DNA of 58,938 nt from Niabella sp. (GTDB taxonomy: Bacteria > Bacteroidota > Bacteroidia > Chitinophagales > Chitinophagaceae), in assembly GCA_027493055.1 (NCBI GenBank), contig JAPUDO010000080.1, forward strand, positions 1 through 58,938, in the 5' to 3' direction. The translations under genes were made by a program, and so were the position numbers. The notes below the pieces were generated by a model. It ran no database searches. It saw only the letters and a list, made by a program, of their open reading frames with translations, and was not told where the DNA came from. Below, one piece after another: positions 7,581 to 16,765 of this stretch (its first letter is position 1; every line of letters starts with the position of its first letter).

Positions 7581-8825
7581 ATGAAAATAGCTATTGTCAT
7601 TTCATTTATTGCCGGGATCATGTTATCCGGTTGCAGTAAAAGCAATACGCCTGAAGAAGCTGAAAAACGCCAGCAGTCCAACGTGCAGCACCCTATAGAA
7701 TTAGCGGCACCGGTGGCTAATGTGTTTACTGATTTTTCGTTCCACTTCTTTAAAGCCCTGCAATCTGAAACCGAAGCGGGTAAAGATATTTTTGTTTCGC
7801 CTTTAAGTCTCCATATTGCGCTGGGTATGCTGATAAATGGCGCCCAGGGTGACACCAAATCCCAGATAATAAAGGCATTGAGATCAGAGCGCCTTTCACA
7901 GGAAGAGCTGAACAACGCCTACAAAACACTTTTGACAGAACTGCCTAAAGCCGATCCGCTGGTAAAAATGGCGCTGGCCAATGCCATTTTTTATAAAAAC
8001 GGGTTTACCGTGGAAGCACCGTTCCTCAATACCATGAAAAACACTTTTGATGCACAAATAACCGGGTTGCCCTTTATACCTTCTGATAAAGACATTATAA
8101 ATAAATGGGCCAGCGACAATACCAACGGGAAAATCCCAAAAGTGCTGGAAGAAATAAAACCAGAACATATCATGTTCCTGATGAACGCCCTTTACTTCAA
8201 AGGAGACTGGCGCTCTAAGTTTGATAAGAAGGATACAAAGAACCAGCCTTTTTACCTGGAAAAAGGGGGAGAAAAGACAGTAAAGATGATGAACCTGACA
8301 GATACCTTTCAGATTGCATCCAGCGATAATTTTACAGCGCTGCAAATGCCTTATGGCAATGGCCAGTTTTGTGCCACCTTAATCTTACCCAATACAGGCA
8401 AGAGTCTTGCTTCTGTTTTTAGTGAGATGAATGCTGATACCTGGGGGCAGTTGCAAAATAGTTTCAGAATAAACGCTGTAGAAGTTAGTCTGCCTAAATT
8501 TAAGCTGGAGCAGGAGTTTCAACTAAACAATACCCTGCAAAATATGGGAATGATAAAGGCTTTTGACACCCGAAATGCAGAATTACAGGGAATTGGTAAA
8601 AACAGGCAACTTTATGTGGACTTTGTAAAACAAAACACATTTGCAGCCGTGGACGAAGAAGGAACAGAAGCGGCTGCCGTTACAACTATTGGTATCGGTC
8701 TCACCAGTGCCGGGCCTCAAATGCCACCTAAATTTATCTGCAATCGCCCGTTTGGTTTTATCATCAGTGAAAAAACATCCAATACCATTTTATTTATGGG
8801 CAGGATCATGGATCCAAAAGAATAA
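7581..8825 (+). CDS. Serpin-family protease inhibitor, lipoprotein
   Basis: A 414-aa serpin. An SPII signal peptide ends in LSGC with the lipid Cys at residue 18, so it should be membrane anchored outside the cytoplasm. Family segments are IFVSPLSLHIALGMLINGA, FLMNALYFKGDWRSKFD and the C-terminal NRPFGFIISE...ILFMGRIMDP. The reactive-centre hinge reads DEEGTEAAAVTT, with small residues typical of inhibitory serpins. By alpha-1-antitrypsin spacing the scissile bond falls near LT-SA, giving P1 Thr, but this assignment is approximate. Serpins are uncommon in bacteria. A surface one would protect against secreted or predator proteases. It stands alone, with wide gaps on both sides. Confidence 0.93.
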   Translation: MKIAIVISFIAGIMLSGCSKSNTPEEAEKRQQSNVQHPIELAAPVANVFTDFSFHFFKALQSETEAGKDIFVSPLSLHIALGMLINGAQGDTKSQIIKALRSERLSQEELNNAYKTLLTELPKADPLVKMALANAIFYKNGFTVEAPFLNTMKNTFDAQITGLPFIPSDKDIINKWASDNTNGKIPKVLEEIKPEHIMFLMNALYFKGDWRSKFDKKDTKNQPFYLEKGGEKTVKMMNLTDTFQIASSDNFTALQMPYGNGQFCATLILPNTGKSLASVFSEMNADTWGQLQNSFRINAVEVSLPKFKLEQEFQLNNTLQNMGMIKAFDTRNAELQGIGKNRQLYVDFVKQNTFAAVDEEGTEAAAVTTIGIGLTSAGPQMPPKFICNRPFGFIISEKTSNTILFMGRIMDPKE

Positions 8826-9361
8826 AACAATACACCATTAAGTTGACAGAGGACAGATGACGGATGACAGGACAAAGGATGAAAGTAGTTTGATTTAGTA
8901 CTGAATATTTAGATAAATGGTATTGAGACGTTAGACAAAACCAGTGTAACACAATATATACGAGATACAGTGTACGATGTACGAGAGAAAGCTCAAGGCA
9001 TAAAGCTTTTGGCAAATGCACATTGGTTATGAATCACTCAAGTATAGAATTTCTGTACTATTGAGTTCATGGTTCATGGTTAATAGTTCATAGATACTTG
9101 CCTCTGGATACTGGTTGCCGGCGGGGATTTAACCTTTTACATTCTACATTTAATATTCAATATTTTTCCCGCCGTTGCGGGTGTTATCACCCGCAAATAA
9201 ATTGATGTTAAGTAAGCGACATTAATTGAGCATTAAATACTAAGTATTCGGATATTCTATGCACAATCGGGAAATATTCAATATCAATTTTCAATAAATC
9301 AATTTTCAATGTTAGGGTTAAACCCTATTCCCTACTTACTACTCTCTTCTCCCTATTTGCT
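8826..9361. other. Long intergenic region before pheT, no gene seen
   Basis: About 540 bp of AT-rich sequence with short near-repeats (TACGA words near 8960-8985, repeated CATTTAATATTC/TTCAATATC-like words near 9140-9310). All frames are short and none looks coding. Confidence 0.6.
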
Positions 9362-9394
9362 TATCTTTGCGGCCTCCCGGAGGGGTTCTCCGGG
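9362..9394 (+). promoter_or_regulatory. pheT promoter -7 box and leader hairpin
   Basis: TATCTTTG at 9362-9369 matches the Bacteroidota -7 consensus. Transcription would start about 7 nt later, exactly where a perfect 7-bp hairpin begins: CCCGGAG, loop GGGTT, CTCCGGG (9376-9394). The hairpin ends 19 nt before the pheT ATG, so it probably caps the mRNA 5' end. Confidence 0.5.
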
Positions 9395-9413
9395 CAAAAA
9401 CGTATTTTAGAAA

Positions 9414-11840
9414 ATGACCATTTCGTACAATTGGCTGAGCGAATACCTGCCTGAAAGCGTGCAACCAGAAAGGCTGAGCCATATTTTAACTTCCATCGGG
9501 CTGGAAGTAGAAGCCACAGAACATTACGAATCTCATAAAGGCGGGCTGAAAGGCCTTGTAGCAGGTGAAGTACTTACCTGCGAAAAGCATCCCAATGCGG
9601 ATAAACTAAAGCTGACCACGGTAAATACCGGCCAGCCGGAGCCCTTACGCATTGTATGCGGCGCCCCTAATGTAGCAGCAGGGCAGAAAGTAATAGTAGC
9701 TCCCATTGGCACCACTATTTATCCTGCAAGCGGCGAACCTGTTACCATGAAAGCCGCGAAGATCCGCGGCGAAGAAAGCCAGGGAATGATCTGCGCCGAA
9801 GATGAAATAGGTTTGGGCAGCTCTCACGAAGGCATCCTGGTACTGCCCGAAAATACCAAACCCGGCACCCGAGCCTCAGAGATATTTAAAATATATACAG
9901 ATATCATCTTTGAGATTGGCCTCACTCCTAACCGCATGGATGCCATGAGCCATTGGGGCGTGGCAAGAGACGTGTCGGCCTACCTTGCTCATCACGATAA
10001 AAAAAATGGCGGATCAAAGCTCCCGGCCATAAAGGCTTTACCGGCATTCAAAGGCAAAAACCCTGTTGAAGTTTCAGTAGAAAATACCGCAGCCTGTCCA
10101 CGCTACAGTGGCATCTGCATCAACAATGTAACTATTGGCCCAAGTCCGGAGTGGCTGCAAAACAAGCTGCAGGCCATTGGTGTAAAACCTATCAGCAATA
10201 TTGTAGATATTACCAATTTCATCCTGCACGAAACAGGGCAGCCCCTGCACGCTTTTGATGCAGATAAAATTGCAGGTAAAAAAGTGATCGTAAAAAACCT
10301 GCCGCAGGGAACACCTTTTGTTACCCTTGATGGCAAGGAAAGAAAACTGAATGATTTTGACCTGATGATATGCGACGCAGAAGGCGGTATGTGCATTGGT
10401 GGTGTTTACGGTGGCTTAAACAGCGGTGTAACCGGTACTACCCAAAACATCTTCCTGGAAAGCGCCTGCTTTGACAGCATCACTATCCGCAAAACCTCCT
10501 TTGCCCACGGACTTAGAACCGATGCGGCCACCAGGTTTGAAAAAGGAACCGATATTTCGGCAACCGTAAATGTGCTGAAACGCGCCACGGCGCTGATACT
10601 GGAGCTTTGCGGCGGGAAAGTATCCTCAAATATTATTGATATTTATCCCGAAGAAAAACCAAAAACATCGGTAACACTCAAATATCATTATCTGAAAAAA
10701 TTAAGCGGTAAGAACTATCACCCCGATGCCGTGAAAAAGATACTGACAGCGCTTGGCTTTGTGATTGAAAAAGAAGATATTGACTCTCTTAAAATAGCAG
10801 TTCCTTATCATAAACCGGATATCAGCCTGCCTGCCGACATTGTGGAAGAAATACTCAGGATTGACGGGCTGGATAATGTAGACATACCTTCTTCCGTTAC
10901 CATGACGCCGGCAATAGAAGAAAACCGTGAAGCCGAAGTACTAAAGGAAAAAGTGGCGAACTATCTGGCCGGGCTGGGCTTTAATGAAACCCTCACTAAT
11001 TCTATTACCAACAAAGCCTATTTTAGCCAGGAAGAGCTGGCAGGTGTGGTAAAAATGAAGAACAGCCTGAGTGCAGAGCTGAATATTATGCGTCCGCAAA
11101 TGCTGGAAACAGGACTTGAAATTGTTACGCATAACCTGAACCGTAAAAATGATAACCTGAGGCTGTTTGAATACGGAAGAACTTATGCAGTGAACAGTAA
11201 AGGCGGATTTGAGGAACCGGAGCACCTCTGTATGTACCTTACCGGTAAAAAACAGGCAGATGCCTGGAAAGGTAAAAGCGCTGCCAATGATTTCTTTACC
11301 TTAAAAGGCACCATTGAAAAAGTATTAACACTGGCAGGCATTGAGGCAGTTTGGTTTGATGAGGCAGAAATGCCACAGCTGCAATACGGACTTGTAGTAT
11401 TAGCTGGTAAGGAAATAATAGGCCGGTTGGGCCTGGTTAGCAAAAAAATGCTGGAAAGCTTTGATATTAAACAACCTGTGTTTTTTGCAGACCTTAACTG
11501 GGACCTGATCGTAAAAAAATCAAAGGCCGGCAAAGTGCAGTTCAAGCCACTTTCCAGGTTCCCGGCTGTGCAAAGGGATATTGCAATGGTGATCCCCAAA
11601 TCCCTGAAATATGCCGCAGTAGAAGAGCAGGTAAAAAAGCTGAACCTTAAAAAGTTACAGGCGGTGCAGTTATTCGACATTTTTGAAAGCGAAAAGCTTG
11701 GCGTCGATAAAAAATCCATAGCGGTTAATTTTACCTTCCTTGATGAAGAGAAAACCCTTACGGATGCCGAAATAGATAGCTGGATGAAGAAGATCATGAA
11801 AACCCTTGAAGCAGACCTGCAGGCAGAGATCAGGAAATAA
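9414..11840 (+). CDS. pheT: Phenylalanine--tRNA ligase beta subunit
   Basis: The 808-aa beta subunit of the alpha2-beta2 synthetase that charges tRNA-Phe. Domains in order are the N-terminal MTISYNWLSEYLPE, an OB-fold tRNA-binding domain (about 40-150, KLKLTTVNTG and RIVCGAPNVAAGQKV), the B3/4 editing domain (about 210-360, ISNIVDITNFILHETGQPLH), the B5 domain, the core catalytic-like domain, and the C-terminal FDX-ACB anticodon-binding domain (FKPLSRFPAVQRDIAMVIP). Length and motifs are standard. pheS is not adjacent. pfkA follows after 13 bp and is probably cotranscribed. Confidence 0.97.
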   Translation: MTISYNWLSEYLPESVQPERLSHILTSIGLEVEATEHYESHKGGLKGLVAGEVLTCEKHPNADKLKLTTVNTGQPEPLRIVCGAPNVAAGQKVIVAPIGTTIYPASGEPVTMKAAKIRGEESQGMICAEDEIGLGSSHEGILVLPENTKPGTRASEIFKIYTDIIFEIGLTPNRMDAMSHWGVARDVSAYLAHHDKKNGGSKLPAIKALPAFKGKNPVEVSVENTAACPRYSGICINNVTIGPSPEWLQNKLQAIGVKPISNIVDITNFILHETGQPLHAFDADKIAGKKVIVKNLPQGTPFVTLDGKERKLNDFDLMICDAEGGMCIGGVYGGLNSGVTGTTQNIFLESACFDSITIRKTSFAHGLRTDAATRFEKGTDISATVNVLKRATALILELCGGKVSSNIIDIYPEEKPKTSVTLKYHYLKKLSGKNYHPDAVKKILTALGFVIEKEDIDSLKIAVPYHKPDISLPADIVEEILRIDGLDNVDIPSSVTMTPAIEENREAEVLKEKVANYLAGLGFNETLTNSITNKAYFSQEELAGVVKMKNSLSAELNIMRPQMLETGLEIVTHNLNRKNDNLRLFEYGRTYAVNSKGGFEEPEHLCMYLTGKKQADAWKGKSAANDFFTLKGTIEKVLTLAGIEAVWFDEAEMPQLQYGLVVLAGKEIIGRLGLVSKKMLESFDIKQPVFFADLNWDLIVKKSKAGKVQFKPLSRFPAVQRDIAMVIPKSLKYAAVEEQVKKLNLKKLQAVQLFDIFESEKLGVDKKSIAVNFTFLDEEKTLTDAEIDSWMKKIMKTLEADLQAEIRK

Positions 11841-11853
11841 AGAGCTCATTGTT

Positions 11854-12837
11854 ATGGAAACAAGAAAATTGACAAAAATTGGCGTGCTTACTTCAGGCGG
11901 GGATGCTCCTGGCATGAATGCCGCTATCAGGGCTGTTGTTAAAACAGGATGGTATCATAATCTGGAAGTATATGGCATTTATCGCGGTTATTCAGGCATG
12001 ATCGAAAATGATATCCGGAAATTCGAAGACCGTGATGTATCCAATATCATACAGCGCGGCGGTACTATATTACGTACCGCAAGGAGCAAAGAATTTATGA
12101 CACCCCAAGGGCGGGCCCGGGCTTACGAAAACCTGAAGCAGCACGGTATAGAAGCATTGGTCATTATTGGTGGCGATGGCAGCTTTCGCGGTGCGGAAAT
12201 TTTCAGCAGTGAGTATGATATACCCTGTATTGGCATTCCGGGTACTATAGATAAAGATATGGCGGGTACTGATTCCACTATTGGTTTTGATACAGCCATT
12301 AATACTGCTATGGAAGCCATTGACAAGATCCGCGATACTATGGAAGCCCACGGGCGCCTGTTTGTAGTGGAAGTAATGGGAAGGGATGCAGGTTATATTG
12401 CGCTTAACAGCGGTATTTCTACAGGAGCTGAAAGCATATTGATCCCGGAAAAAAAGACAAACCTGCTGCAATTAGCCCAGACACTTAGCGATAAAAATGC
12501 TAAGAAAAAGAACGTAAACCTGATCGTAGTTACAGAAGGAGATGAATACGGAGGCGCAGAAGGCATCAAAAACTATCTTAAACTGACACTACCAGGCACT
12601 GATGTACGCATGTGCATACTGGGGCATATACAACGTGGTGGCTCCCCCACTGCTGCGGACAGGGTACTGGCAACACGTTTTGGCTACCATGCGGTGCAAT
12701 TTTTAATAAACGGTAACTATAATGTAATGGTGGGTATTATTAAAGGAGAAGTACAGGCAACCTCTCTGCACGATGCCATTAAAGAACGGGAGCATATTAA
12801 CGAAGAGTGGATCAGTATAACAGAAACGGTTGTTTAA
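11854..12837 (+). CDS. pfkA: ATP-dependent 6-phosphofructokinase
   Basis: Phosphorylates fructose-6-phosphate to the 1,6-bisphosphate in glycolysis. The 327-aa protein begins METRKLTKIGVLTSGGDAPG and contains the nucleotide-binding IGGDGSFRGA, the catalytic PGTIDKD (Asp of TIDxD retained, the usual Asn replaced by Lys), GTDSTIGFDTA, the sugar-binding MGRDAG, and LGHIQRGGSPTAADR. A longer frame from 11806 overlaps pheT and adds non-family sequence, so ATG 11854 is used. It lies 13 bp after pheT. Confidence 0.96.
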   Translation: METRKLTKIGVLTSGGDAPGMNAAIRAVVKTGWYHNLEVYGIYRGYSGMIENDIRKFEDRDVSNIIQRGGTILRTARSKEFMTPQGRARAYENLKQHGIEALVIIGGDGSFRGAEIFSSEYDIPCIGIPGTIDKDMAGTDSTIGFDTAINTAMEAIDKIRDTMEAHGRLFVVEVMGRDAGYIALNSGISTGAESILIPEKKTNLLQLAQTLSDKNAKKKNVNLIVVTEGDEYGGAEGIKNYLKLTLPGTDVRMCILGHIQRGGSPTAADRVLATRFGYHAVQFLINGNYNVMVGIIKGEVQATSLHDAIKEREHINEEWISITETVV

Positions 12838-13069
12838 AAAGAGGCCGGAAGTCCGGGGTCGGAAAGGTCCAAAAGCCGAGGTGGAAAGATGCTCCGTGTA
12901 ACCTGTAACTTGTAACCTGCAACCAGCTTTAAGCCTTGAGCCTCCTGCTTTCAGCCTTCTACGAAATTTAACATTCTACATTTTATATTCTACATTTTAT
13001 ATTTTACATTTTAATGTATCTTTCCTGAAAGGAAGAAATTCGCTATTATATAATCCTACTTGGTAATAT

Positions 13070-13360
13070 ATGTCCCAGGTTATTGAAGATAAAATAAAAC
13101 AGGTACAGGAAAAGCTGCAATTGCTCATCAAGCAGAATGCAGCCATTATAAAAGAAAACCAGTCATTAAAGGATGCCCTTGCCGAAGCCAGGCAGCAGGT
13201 AAGTTCCGCCAGCCAGGCAGCAGAAGCGCTACAGCACCAGCTGGACGCTAAAAAATACAGTCAGGCTTTAATGGACCCGGGGGAAAAGAAAGCCTTTGAA
13301 AAAAAGATCAATGGCTATATTAAGGAGATCGATAAATGTATTGCCCTGCTCAGCGTGTGA
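13070..13360 (+). CDS. Small coiled-coil protein preceding zapA (ZapB-like role possible)
   Basis: A 96-aa protein that is almost entirely heptad-patterned coiled coil (QVQEKLQLLIKQNAAIIKEN and following), with a C-terminal helix ending DKCIALLSV. No signal peptide or domain is recognised. The gene order coiled-coil protein, zapA, then rny downstream is familiar in Bacteroidota and suggests a role at the division ring, by analogy with ZapB. This is context-based inference. A possible -7 box TATCTTTC lies at 13017-13024. Confidence 0.78.
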   Translation: MSQVIEDKIKQVQEKLQLLIKQNAAIIKENQSLKDALAEARQQVSSASQAAEALQHQLDAKKYSQALMDPGEKKAFEKKINGYIKEIDKCIALLSV

Positions 13361-13430
13361 AGCAGTAAATAGGAAGTGGGAAGTAGCAAGTAAGTATTTT
13401 AAAACAATAGAAAACAACAAAAGAAAGAAA

Positions 13431-13502
13431 ATGAAGATATTTACAGTAAGCAGGAGCGATAACAGGCCTGACACTCAGCTTGATTTGTTTGAACCATTAT
13501 AA
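13431..13502 (+). CDS. Possible 23-residue microprotein ending in a beta-clamp-binding motif
   Basis: A 23-codon frame begins ATG AAG ATA TTT behind the purine-rich AAAGAAAGAAA and ends with the peptide TQLDLFEPL and TAA. QLDLF matches the idealised sliding-clamp-binding pentapeptide QL[SD]LF. The peptide is basic and polar before the motif (SRSDNRPD). It lies in the 205-bp gap between the coiled-coil gene and zapA. Being so short, it may be chance. Only the good ribosome-binding context and the motif support it. Confidence 0.35.
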   Translation: MKIFTVSRSDNRPDTQLDLFEPL

Positions 13503-13565
13503 AAAAGGTTAACCTGTTTCAGGCAAGCACATTCCCAACTTACTATTCACTACTTACCATTCACT

Positions 13566-13856
13566 ATGGAACAAAACCTCATCCCTGCCAACATTAATAT
13601 AGCCGACAGGATCTATCGCGTGCAAATGTCGCCCGAAGACGAGCAAACCGTTCGCCAGTCGGTAAAGATCATCAACGAAAAAATAGTAGAGTTTAAGACC
13701 AAAATCCCTGGAAAGGATATGCAGGATTATATTTCCATGGTGCTGGTATGGTTTGTAACCGAAAGCAGCAAAAAAAATGTATCCCTTGCCGATGAGAACC
13801 ACCTGTTGGGTAAACTACGGCAAATAGAAGCGCTGATTGACGGGGAGCTGAAGTAA
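13566..13856 (+). CDS. zapA: Cell division protein ZapA
   Basis: A 96-aa ZapA-family protein that bundles FtsZ filaments at mid-cell. The start MEQNLIPANINIADRIYRVQ is the beta-hairpin globular part. The ZapA pattern continues MSPEDEQTVRQSVKIINEKI, and a long C-terminal helix ends LRQIEALIDGELK. Length and placement (after a coiled-coil protein, with rny downstream on the same strand) agree with the family. The two TlpA genes between zapA and rny are on the other strand and look inserted. Confidence 0.88.
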   Translation: MEQNLIPANINIADRIYRVQMSPEDEQTVRQSVKIINEKIVEFKTKIPGKDMQDYISMVLVWFVTESSKKNVSLADENHLLGKLRQIEALIDGELK

Positions 13857-13895
13857 ATAATACCCAATGATAGTACGGCTTTATGAAGAATCCTT

Positions 13896-15200
13896 TTATT
13901 CGCTTTTTTCTTGAAAAGCGAGATCTTCCCATTCTCTGATCTGCTTTTCATCTGGGAACCGGTCTTTATTTAAAGATGCTAAAATCAACTCTAATACCTT
14001 ATCCAGTTTTTCTTTATTTTTTTTGGGGGCTCCAATAGCTTCTTTCAATACGCTTCTGGCATTGTCTTTTTCATTATTTAACTTCCAAAGCCTTTCAGCA
14101 ACAGCAATGGCTACGTTATAATGTCCCGGTTCTAATGACAAAACCATTTGACCGGCTTTTAGCATTGCTTCATCTGTTTCAGGGTGAGCCTTGAAACCAG
14201 AAACATATTTATCAATCAGGGAGAGCCTCGTTAGTTCCGCTAAATCATTGGTAGCAGCAGCAGCTTTCTTTATCAGGATGGCAGCATTACTATAATCATC
14301 ATTCATACAGAAAACCTGATACCTCATCATTACGACACTAATATCATCAGGTTTTTTAAGAATCTCTTTATCCAAAAGCGAAGCCAGGGTAGTGTATTGT
14401 TTAGCTTGTAACAACTCATCGTAGTATATGAACTTATTATTTTCTGGATCATTGCTATAAAGCTTTTTTGCATAGGCCAGGGCTTCTTCCTGTTTTCCCT
14501 GCTTCCTGAACCACTGAAGTTTTAAATAAATCCCAAATGAAAGTCCGGGATACATCTTTAATGCCTCATCTATTTTATTACCTGCTTCAACTATTTGATC
14601 ATTTTGCAACAAAGAATCAGCATCCCATGCTTTTTTAAGAGGACTCATACTTTCTGCTGCAGGAATAGAAAATTTCTTATCTATTAATAATTGCAGGTTT
14701 CCTTCAGACAATGACGCCGGGTGTGTAATCCAAACAACTTTGTTGTCTTGAACTACAAAAGTTTGAGGAATAGAGCTCAGATTAGCAGCTTTCAGCCATT
14801 TATTTACAAAATCGCTTTCATCACCCCCGCCAAATGCTATACGATAGCCCATTTCCTCTCCTCTGTCATTTACAAACTCCTCTACCCTTTCTTTATTATC
14901 CTCCCAAACATTTTGGCCAACAAAAATAATTTTGTCTTTAAACCTTTTGCTTAATGCATTAAGATGGGGGATGCTTCCTATACAAGGTCCACACCAGGTT
15001 GCCCAGCACTCAATAATGTAAATCTTATCCTGTTCAAATGTTATCAGAGGATCCCCTTTAATCCACTGAACTTTTGGATAGTCAAAAACTTCACTATTAA
15101 CCGCAAATGATGTTTTCATTTCTTGCCCTGTATTTTGAGCAGATGCTGTCATCTGAATCAGCATAACAATTCCAAAAAAAATTTTAAGTTGCTTGCCCAT
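13896..15200 (-). CDS. TlpA-like thioredoxin-fold protein with C-terminal helical repeats
   Basis: About 434 aa from ATG 15200. The N-terminal signal peptide (MGKQLKIFFGIVMLIQMTAS, ending near AQN) directs it to the periplasm. The thioredoxin domain (about 40-160) has the redox motif WATWCGPCIGS with both Cys residues. The C-terminal half is alpha-helical with TPR-like pairs (KQGKQEEALAYAKKLYSNDP) and no catalytic motif. The likely role is periplasmic disulfide reduction or cytochrome maturation, or redox handling tied to nutrient uptake. A farther in-frame start exists at 15287 but would place 29 residues before the signal peptide. Confidence 0.88.
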   Translation of the reverse strand: MGKQLKIFFGIVMLIQMTASAQNTGQEMKTSFAVNSEVFDYPKVQWIKGDPLITFEQDKIYIIECWATWCGPCIGSIPHLNALSKRFKDKIIFVGQNVWEDNKERVEEFVNDRGEEMGYRIAFGGGDESDFVNKWLKAANLSSIPQTFVVQDNKVVWITHPASLSEGNLQLLIDKKFSIPAAESMSPLKKAWDADSLLQNDQIVEAGNKIDEALKMYPGLSFGIYLKLQWFRKQGKQEEALAYAKKLYSNDPENNKFIYYDELLQAKQYTTLASLLDKEILKKPDDISVVMMRYQVFCMNDDYSNAAILIKKAAAATNDLAELTRLSLIDKYVSGFKAHPETDEAMLKAGQMVLSLEPGHYNVAIAVAERLWKLNNEKDNARSVLKEAIGAPKKNKEKLDKVLELILASLNKDRFPDEKQIREWEDLAFQEKSE

Positions 15201-15556
15201 TGTTAAAGGTGTTTGAAAGGTAAAATCCAATGATATAATAAAGGTATATATAGTAAAAAACAGAAAAACATGATTTTCGTCAGGCAAACTTAAAACAGGA
15301 TATCATTGTCTTCATCTTCTTCACCTGGCTTTTCACCTTCTGTAATCCCTTTTGGCAAAGCAGGATGAAATACTCAACCAATTTATAGAAAGCTGTGATC
15401 CATTTGATTTAACAGGTTCTCACGTACTCTCCATTTGGAGTAGTATAATGAATATCTCTTGCAGCCAGTTCATGTTTGGGAGTCTTATCCTGTTCAACTA
15501 CGAACAGTTCATCAAAATAAAATATTGCAGAAATAATAGCAATGCCAATTAGGTCT
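15201..15556 (-). other. Gap between the two TlpA genes with broken minus-strand frames
   Basis: No intact gene is supported. On the minus strand a 48-codon open stretch (15555-15409) without an ATG encodes a hydrophobic segment followed by EQDKTPKHELAARDIHY. Another frame (about 15375-15290) ends in a strongly acidic tail, GEEDEDNDILF. Together they look like pieces of a decayed small membrane protein, but the frames do not join cleanly. A plus-strand frame here (15352-15552) has no protein-like features. Confidence 0.4.
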
Positions 15557-16765
15557 TTAAAGTTTCAATGCTTCTTTTATCAATGATTCCAGGTGTTGCT
15601 CATCACCAGGAGAGTAGCCGGTCTTTTTATAAATGACATTACCTTTCCGGTCGACCAGAACAGACCGGGGAACCTCAAGTGTATGATAATTATCAAAGCT
15701 GCCCCTATGCATCAGGTCATCATCAGTTTTCATTTCTTTATTTATGGAAACCTGCTTCCAGGCAGATAAGTGGCTCTTTTTAAGATAGGCTTTTACCTGC
15801 GTTAAGTTTTCCGGGGAGGTTCTGCTTACACCAATAACTTCAAAACCCGATCTTTCATATTGCTTCCGTATTTTTTCTACCTCTATATTAAGCCTCAGGC
15901 ACGGCAGGCAACCTAAATCCCAAAATTCAATAAGATATACGTTGCCATTCAAAGACTGGCGGTTTATACTGTCTTTTGAGTTTGTTTTAAGGTAAGCAAA
16001 GCCAGGTGCTTTTTCGCCAATATTTATTTTTTCAAAAGGGTACTGTGTGTTTATAGCTTTCTTATACCTGGCATAGCTGGCAATAAATTCATCACCGATT
16101 GTGCTAAATTTTACTTTATCTGTAAGATTCTCGTAAAGAGAATCGATTTTTTCATCTGCGATTCGTGCTATTTGGTAAACTAGCATATCCATACTTACAT
16201 AAGAATCGGGATTATTAGCTATATAAGCTAATTTCTGGTTCTCCCTAAAGTTGATAGCAGGCAAGGCAGTTTTACGTATTGCCTTAATGCTATCGGCTCC
16301 AACATTGGCATCTAAGTCCCCTTTTTCAATCCGCTCTCTTATTACAATCTTCTTTTGTATGTAGGCATCCATTATTGCCGTGGCTTCTTCCATACTATTA
16401 TTTAATCGTTCATATTCTTTTTGAGAAGCCGAACCTTCAATTGTAGCGGCTTTTACATTTCCATAATCATAAGTGATCGTCATTCTGGCAGGCTCCAGGA
16501 AAATTATACATAAAATCTCTTTCCCGGAATCCGTGTTGAGACTTTTCAATATGCCGGCAGAGCAGCCATTAACAGTCCCCTTTACAGAAAACCGTCCATT
16601 AATGACGGTTATCGTGTCCGATATTTTTTCCTTTTCGGAATTTAAATAACGAAGAAGCAGTTTATCATCATGATCGTCATTTAACTTACCCTCAATAACA
16701 AATTCCTGAGAATTTACATCTAAAATGGTAATAACACAGGCTAGCGCAAGTAGTATTTTCTTCAT
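15557..16765 (-). CDS. TlpA-family disulfide reductase with N-terminal DUF4369-like domain
   Basis: A 402-aa periplasmic protein. The signal peptide MKKILLALACVITILDVNSQ is followed by a DUF4369-like beta domain (about 22-110, FVIEGKLNDDHDDKLLL). A helical linker (about 120-230) leads to an AhpC/TlpA thioredoxin domain (about 255-400). The active site is FWDLGCLPCLRL, a CLPC motif in which Gly precedes the first Cys where Trp is usual. This is the typical Bacteroidota TlpA/DUF4369 architecture, often next to SusCD or redox genes. It is codirectional with the TlpA gene downstream. Confidence 0.9.
   Translation of the reverse strand: MKKILLALACVITILDVNSQEFVIEGKLNDDHDDKLLLRYLNSEKEKISDTITVINGRFSVKGTVNGCSAGILKSLNTDSGKEILCIIFLEPARMTITYDYGNVKAATIEGSASQKEYERLNNSMEEATAIMDAYIQKKIVIRERIEKGDLDANVGADSIKAIRKTALPAINFRENQKLAYIANNPDSYVSMDMLVYQIARIADEKIDSLYENLTDKVKFSTIGDEFIASYARYKKAINTQYPFEKINIGEKAPGFAYLKTNSKDSINRQSLNGNVYLIEFWDLGCLPCLRLNIEVEKIRKQYERSGFEVIGVSRTSPENLTQVKAYLKKSHLSAWKQVSINKEMKTDDDLMHRGSFDNYHTLEVPRSVLVDRKGNVIYKKTGYSPGDEQHLESLIKEALKL

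Noticed and set aside
9533-11797. Several long minus-strand frames inside pheT
   Set aside because: They are antisense shadows of a complete, well-conserved gene.
12838-13069. TAACCTGTAACTTGTAACCTG-like words after pfkA
   Set aside because: Short near-repeats of low complexity that recur at 3830-3870. I could not define an element or border.
15352-15552. Plus-strand frame of 66 codons between the TlpA genes
   Set aside because: Composition is unlike a protein and no start context or family pattern is seen. The same bases carry more protein-like minus-strand pieces.
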